Shown: one piece after another, positions 33,083-36,287 of the stretch
How positions within the stretch are numbered: position 1 is the first letter of the stretch
How the letters are laid out: each line of letters begins with the position of its first letter
DNA from: Alangreenwoodia sp964438605
GTDB taxonomy: Bacteria; Bacillota; Clostridia; Peptostreptococcales; Anaerovoracaceae
Direction of reading: 5' to 3'
Assembly: GCA_964438605.1 (NCBI GenBank)
Contig: CAYTKT010000017.1
Coordinates: 1-36,287 of the forward strand
Length of the DNA stretch: 36,287 nt
Notes under the pieces: generated by a model
Seen by the model: the letters and a program-made list of their open reading frames with translations, nothing else
What the model was told of the DNA's origin: nothing
Database searches by the model: none
Program-made: the position numbers and the translations under genes

Positions 33083-34420
33083 ATGAAAATGGAAAAAAAG
33101 CGGACACTGCTGCTGGCGTCGCTGGCTGCCGGAATATTGTTGGCTTCCCTTCTGATGTCTCAAATTCCGTTGAATTGTTTTGCAGAAGATACGGAAAGTG
33201 CCGGCGGGTCGATTGCTGATACTTTGACTGTTGAAGTCGGTTATTTTGGCGGGCCGTATTATGAAAAGCATGTGTTTTCGCTGGATGAGCTGCAACGCAT
33301 GAATAAAGTCTGTGCGGATTATACGTTTATAGACAGTATGCCGGCTGTCGTTATCGATCATGTGGAAGGCGTGCGGCTTGCCGATCTGATGGAAGCGGCA
33401 GGAATTGATCTGGGGTCTGTCGAGACGTTTTATTTCTGGACGAAGGATAAAACGTCTGATTATTACACGTCTTTTAAGAAGTCGGAGCTGATCGACACGC
33501 CGAGGTACTGTTATTATAGTCTGCCGGAAAATTACGATCAGGATGCGAAACGCGGCAACGAGTATGCTGATTCGGTGAAGGAACGTGTTGATACGCTGAT
33601 TTCGCTGGGGGACGACTGGAACAGGTGTATCGCGGGAGCAACATTTGGAAGCGATTTTCTGAATCTTGATGTAAATACGCGGTTCCGGCTGATTTTCGGT
33701 CAGACGAATACCTATGAGCAGACGGCCGGCAGATCGGCGAAGTGGGTTCATTCTATTGTCGTTGAACTGGGCGGCGCGCCGACGATCACGCTGGATCAGC
33801 CGAATGTGGACGTTAAAGTCGGCAGCAGGTTCAGGACTTCAGCCAGCGTGAGTGCGGCCGATTCTGCGATTGAGCAGGGGCTTCCGATCACGTGGTCCAG
33901 CAGTGACGAGAGCATCGCCACGGTGGATCAGGATGGAAATATTGAAGTGCTAAAGGAGGGGCCGGTTGTGATTACGGCATCGGCTGGCGGGGCGACGGCT
34001 TCCATGACGGTTAACGGTAAGGCTCCGGAGGAAACTGAAACGCAGACGACAGAACCGTCTGCGCCTGCAGGTACAAAGACGGACGGGAACGATCCGGCAA
34101 CGCGGAACTCGCTGGACGGGACGGAAGATGGGGACAGTGCGCCAGATACGAAAGCAGCGCCTGATTCTGATAAATTACAAAACCCGGCCGATAAGGCAGA
34201 CGAATCGAAGTATGAGATTGTTAAAAATGCTGCGGATTCAGAACAGCAGCTTGGCGGCGTTCAAAACTGGCGGGTATATGAAATGTCGGAAACGGCGCAG
34301 GAACTTGCGGATGTGGAGGAAAAAAGTCCGCTGCTCCCCGTTATAGGCTGGAGTGCTTCCGGGCTGTTTGCGATATCGTTCTGTCTGAGGATACTCAAAT
34401 TCCGGATCGATATAAAATAA
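33083..34420 (+). CDS. Secreted/membrane protein with sulfite-oxidase-like fold and Ig-like (Big2) domain
   Basis: About 445 residues from ATG 33083, 7 nt after GGAGAGG. A signal peptide (KKRTLLLASLAAGILLASLL ... CFA|ED) is followed by a domain (about 45-240) like the molybdopterin-binding sulfite-oxidase fold (VFSLDELQRM, VRLADLMEAAGIDLGSVETFYFWTKD). Then come a Big2-type Ig domain (about 245-330, ITWSSSDESIATVDQDGNI), a disordered T/E/D/P-rich stretch (about 330-400), and a C-terminal hydrophobic span with basic tail (LLPVIGWSASGLFAISF ... KFRIDIK) anchoring it in the membrane. No cofactor-binding cysteine of true sulfite oxidases is evident, so enzyme activity is uncertain. It probably works with the proton-channel proteins encoded next. 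Confidence 0.8.
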   Translation: MKMEKKRTLLLASLAAGILLASLLMSQIPLNCFAEDTESAGGSIADTLTVEVGYFGGPYYEKHVFSLDELQRMNKVCADYTFIDSMPAVVIDHVEGVRLADLMEAAGIDLGSVETFYFWTKDKTSDYYTSFKKSELIDTPRYCYYSLPENYDQDAKRGNEYADSVKERVDTLISLGDDWNRCIAGATFGSDFLNLDVNTRFRLIFGQTNTYEQTAGRSAKWVHSIVVELGGAPTITLDQPNVDVKVGSRFRTSASVSAADSAIEQGLPITWSSSDESIATVDQDGNIEVLKEGPVVITASAGGATASMTVNGKAPEETETQTTEPSAPAGTKTDGNDPATRNSLDGTEDGDSAPDTKAAPDSDKLQNPADKADESKYEIVKNAADSEQQLGGVQNWRVYEMSETAQELADVEEKSPLLPVIGWSASGLFAISFCLRILKFRIDIK

Positions 34421-34436
34421 GAAAGAAAAATGGAAT

Positions 34437-34580
34437 ATGGTGCAGCACCGGCCGGCAGAGGAGAAAAGCGCCCGAATCAGTGCAAATAAACCGATCAATC
34501 TGGTGGAGCCGGAAAAAGGGAAAAAAGCGCGGACCGGCGGAGCTGAAATAAGTAAGGAATTAAGAGAAAAGAGATTATAA
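34437..34580 (+). CDS. Possible small basic protein between surface protein and ExbB-like gene
   Basis: A 47-codon frame (MVQHRPAEEK at the start, ending KELREKRL) fills most of the spacer between two operon genes and stops 28 nt before the next start. It is charged and soluble in character. It has no good ribosome binding site, so it may be untranslated. No family recognised. Confidence 0.25.
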   Translation: MVQHRPAEEKSARISANKPINLVEPEKGKKARTGGAEISKELREKRL

Positions 34581-34608
34581 CGAACGAATTTGAAATGGAG
34601 GAACATTT

Positions 34609-35346
34609 ATGTTTTCATCAACAGATCTGAGCAGCGCGCTGAGGGCGGTTACCGATTCCATGCGGTGGCCGGTTGTTTTTATCCTGCTGGTTCTGATAGC
34701 GCTGTCTGTCGTCATGGCGGGGACGCTTGTGGCGGAACTGTTTATGGAACGCGTCAGGATGAAGGCGAAGATGCCGCAGCTGGTGGACGACATCAAACTG
34801 TCCGACAAGCCGCTGGCCGATGTCATTGCCGGCAGCGGGCTGCTGAAACGCCAGAAAAAGGCGCTCAATGAACTGAATTCTCATCCGGATATTACTCCGG
34901 CCATGAGAGAATCTCTGGCAGTCCGTCTGTTAGAAGAAGAACGGGCACATTATAATCTTATCGTCATGATTACAGATCTGACGGCGCGGATTGCGCCGAT
35001 GTTCGGTTTGCTGGGGACATTGATTCCGCTTGGTCCGGGCATTATCGCCCTGGGGCGCGGTGATACCTATACGCTGTCGACATCGCTGTTGACGGCTTTT
35101 AATACGACGGCGGTCGGATTGATGGCGGCAGCTGCAGCTTTCATAATTTCGGAAGTCAGAAAGCGGTGGTATGTGAATGATATGTCGGCTCTTGAGATGG
35201 CAATGGAATGTATTCTTGACGTTACTGGCAGACCGCAGGAAATACAGACGGGAGAACAGAAGGACGATGATAGCGAAAAAGAACCCTGTCTTGCGGGCGC
35301 AGCCGGTAAGGTGCGGAAGGCAGATTTGGAGGTGGATCAAAAATGA
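34609..35346 (+). CDS. MotA/TolQ/ExbB-type proton channel protein
   Basis: 245 residues. One membrane span near the N-terminus (about 18-45), a cytoplasmic helical region with KRQKKALNEL, and two later spans with the family signature TARIAPMFGLLGTLIPLGPGIIAL (about 125-150) and LLTAFNTTAVGLMAAAAAFIISEVRKRWY (about 162-192). A charged tail follows. Such proteins form the pentameric proton channel that powers ExbD/MotB/TolR-type partners. TGGAGG precedes ATG 34609. It overlaps the DUF2149 gene by 4 nt (ATGA), so the two are made together. Confidence 0.88.
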   Translation: MFSSTDLSSALRAVTDSMRWPVVFILLVLIALSVVMAGTLVAELFMERVRMKAKMPQLVDDIKLSDKPLADVIAGSGLLKRQKKALNELNSHPDITPAMRESLAVRLLEEERAHYNLIVMITDLTARIAPMFGLLGTLIPLGPGIIALGRGDTYTLSTSLLTAFNTTAVGLMAAAAAFIISEVRKRWYVNDMSALEMAMECILDVTGRPQEIQTGEQKDDDSEKEPCLAGAAGKVRKADLEVDQK

Positions 35347-35672
35347 TTAAGCGGTTTGGGACAGGAAAGCTCAGCAAGGAGAAAACTTTTGAGGAAACGG
35401 CGAATCCGATGGATTCCCTGACGAATCTTGCGGACGTCATGCTGGTATTTGCCTGCGGGATTATGCTGGCGCTGATCGTCAACTGGAATGTTGATGTGGG
35501 CGGTACCGCTACAAAACCGGTGGAGGTCGAGCAGGGTCAGGAGGTTACACAGATGGAAAACATCGACGGCAGCAGCGGCGAGCTTGATGAGGACGGACAA
35601 TACGAAGAGATGGGAACAGTTTACAGAGATCCGCAGACAGGAAAGTTATATATGATCGAAAAAGATTCATAG
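35343..35672 (+). CDS. DUF2149 protein, ExbD-like partner of the proton channel
   Basis: 109 residues with one membrane span (about 23-42). The segment NPMDSLTNLADVMLVFACGIMLALIV places an aspartate (D25) at the start of the span, the position of the proton-carrying aspartate of ExbD/TolR. A short outside region rich in E, G and D (about 50-85) and the end RDPQTGKLYMIEKDS follow. Pairing of DUF2149 with a MotA/ExbB-family protein is known from methanogens and some Clostridia; their substrate system is not well described. Translationally coupled to the upstream gene. Confidence 0.85.
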   Translation: MIKRFGTGKLSKEKTFEETANPMDSLTNLADVMLVFACGIMLALIVNWNVDVGGTATKPVEVEQGQEVTQMENIDGSSGELDEDGQYEEMGTVYRDPQTGKLYMIEKDS

Positions 35673-35710
35673 AGGAACACGCCGTTTCTGGATAGAAAGG
35701 ACGATGTCTA

Positions 35711-36244
35711 ATGGGTTACGTTAAACAGGAATACAAGGAGCATAAAAATACAGAGAGAGAACGTGAAAAGAACCGATCTGCCGACAAGAAACGGGGAGAA
35801 GAAGGAGATGGCGCAGAAGGATGTCCGGAAAACATACCTGCCGGAAAATCGGGTGATGGAGAGAAGTCTCGATGCCTTGAAGGCATCCGGTGTGCCGGAA
35901 AGGAAGGACAAGACCCGAACGACAGGCTGATGACTGTCGCCGAGGTTGCCGAATATCTCGGATTTAAAACGGCAACCGTATACAGCTTGATCAGGCGCGG
36001 AGAAATTCCGGCATACCGTGTGTCAGGGCGATTGCGTCTGCGCCGTCAGGAGATCATGGAATGGCTGAATGAAAATATTTATTGTCCAGAGACGTTTCTG
36101 TGGGGACGGAAGGCAGAGATAAAGCTTGGTATCCGCGCCCGGCGAATGGCGGCATGGAAGGGCTGGCCCCTCGAAGATGCGCGTCTGAGGCTGAAAGGTT
36201 GCGATTATCTGCAGGCGGTCGGGCTTTTAGTTAGTGTAAAATAA
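35711..36244 (+). CDS. Excisionase-family (HTH_17) DNA-binding protein
   Basis: 177 residues. Residues 1-70 are charged and probably disordered (K/E/R/G-rich). About 72-120 is a MerR-like excisionase helix-turn-helix: LMTVAEVAEYLGFKTATVYSLIRRGEIPAYRVSGRLRLRRQEIMEWL. A basic C-terminal part with R and W follows (about 120-177), not recognised. ATG 35711 has AAAGGA at usable spacing. It follows the DUF2149 gene after 38 nt and may be its regulator, or it may belong to the integrative element whose integrase scar lies at 32227; the first is slightly more likely because it is in line with the operon. Confidence 0.75.
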   Translation: MGYVKQEYKEHKNTEREREKNRSADKKRGEEGDGAEGCPENIPAGKSGDGEKSRCLEGIRCAGKEGQDPNDRLMTVAEVAEYLGFKTATVYSLIRRGEIPAYRVSGRLRLRRQEIMEWLNENIYCPETFLWGRKAEIKLGIRARRMAAWKGWPLEDARLRLKGCDYLQAVGLLVSVK

Positions 36245-36287
36245 TTGTGGGTTTTTTAAGAGAATAAGGAAAGAGATCGCCTTCAAA

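Overview
The window looks like a chromosome segment from an anaerobic, monoderm member of the Firmicutes (class Clostridia). This rests on gene order (xseA-xseB-ispA-OLE RNA-oapA-dxs-tlyA; yicC-gmk-rpoZ-coaBC; yraN-comM-dprA-topA-hslV-hslU), on SLH-domain surface proteins, on frequent TTG/GTG starts behind strong Shine-Dalgarno sequences, and on sigma-A type promoters with 17-bp spacers. The genus cannot be fixed from the sequence alone. A remnant of the sporulation gene yunB suggests a lineage that has lost or reduced sporulation.

Region 1 (1-8150): a class II aldolase behind an extended -10 promoter, then exonuclease VII (xseA, xseB), farnesyl/geranyl diphosphate synthase (ispA), a structured noncoding stretch of about 590 nt that I call OLE RNA, the small membrane protein OapA, 1-deoxyxylulose-5-phosphate synthase (dxs) and the rRNA methyltransferase tlyA. 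This is the order known for OLE RNA loci, linking an ornate RNA and its membrane partner to isoprenoid genes.

Region 2 (8150-16660): a secreted CAP-domain protein with three SLH repeats; rqcH (ribosome rescue) on the minus strand; then dapF, yicC, gmk, rpoZ with an unusual acidic tail, and coaBC, closed by a strong terminator.

Region 3 (16750-21515): an accessory island. A 1225-residue SLH-anchored beta-helix surface protein on the minus strand is preceded by a 158-bp segment bounded by 24-bp inverted repeats that enclose an extended -10 promoter. A small serine recombinase lies immediately beside it. This has the layout of a phase-variation switch. As sequenced the promoter points away from the surface gene (OFF) and into the antisense strand of the recombinase gene. 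The recombinase has a perfect ribosome binding site in front of an ATA codon where an ATG is expected.

Region 4 (21820-32190): yraN, comM, dprA, topA, hslV, hslU, a terminator, a broken yunB remnant, hflX and a YigZ/IMPACT-family gene.

Region 5 (32190-36287): a phage-type integrase remnant, then a probable operon with a secreted/membrane protein (sulfite-oxidase-like fold plus Ig-like domain), an ExbB/MotA-type proton-channel protein, a DUF2149 ExbD-like partner and an excisionase-type HTH protein. It looks like a proton-motive-force-driven membrane machine coupled to a surface protein in a monoderm cell. The window ends just after it.
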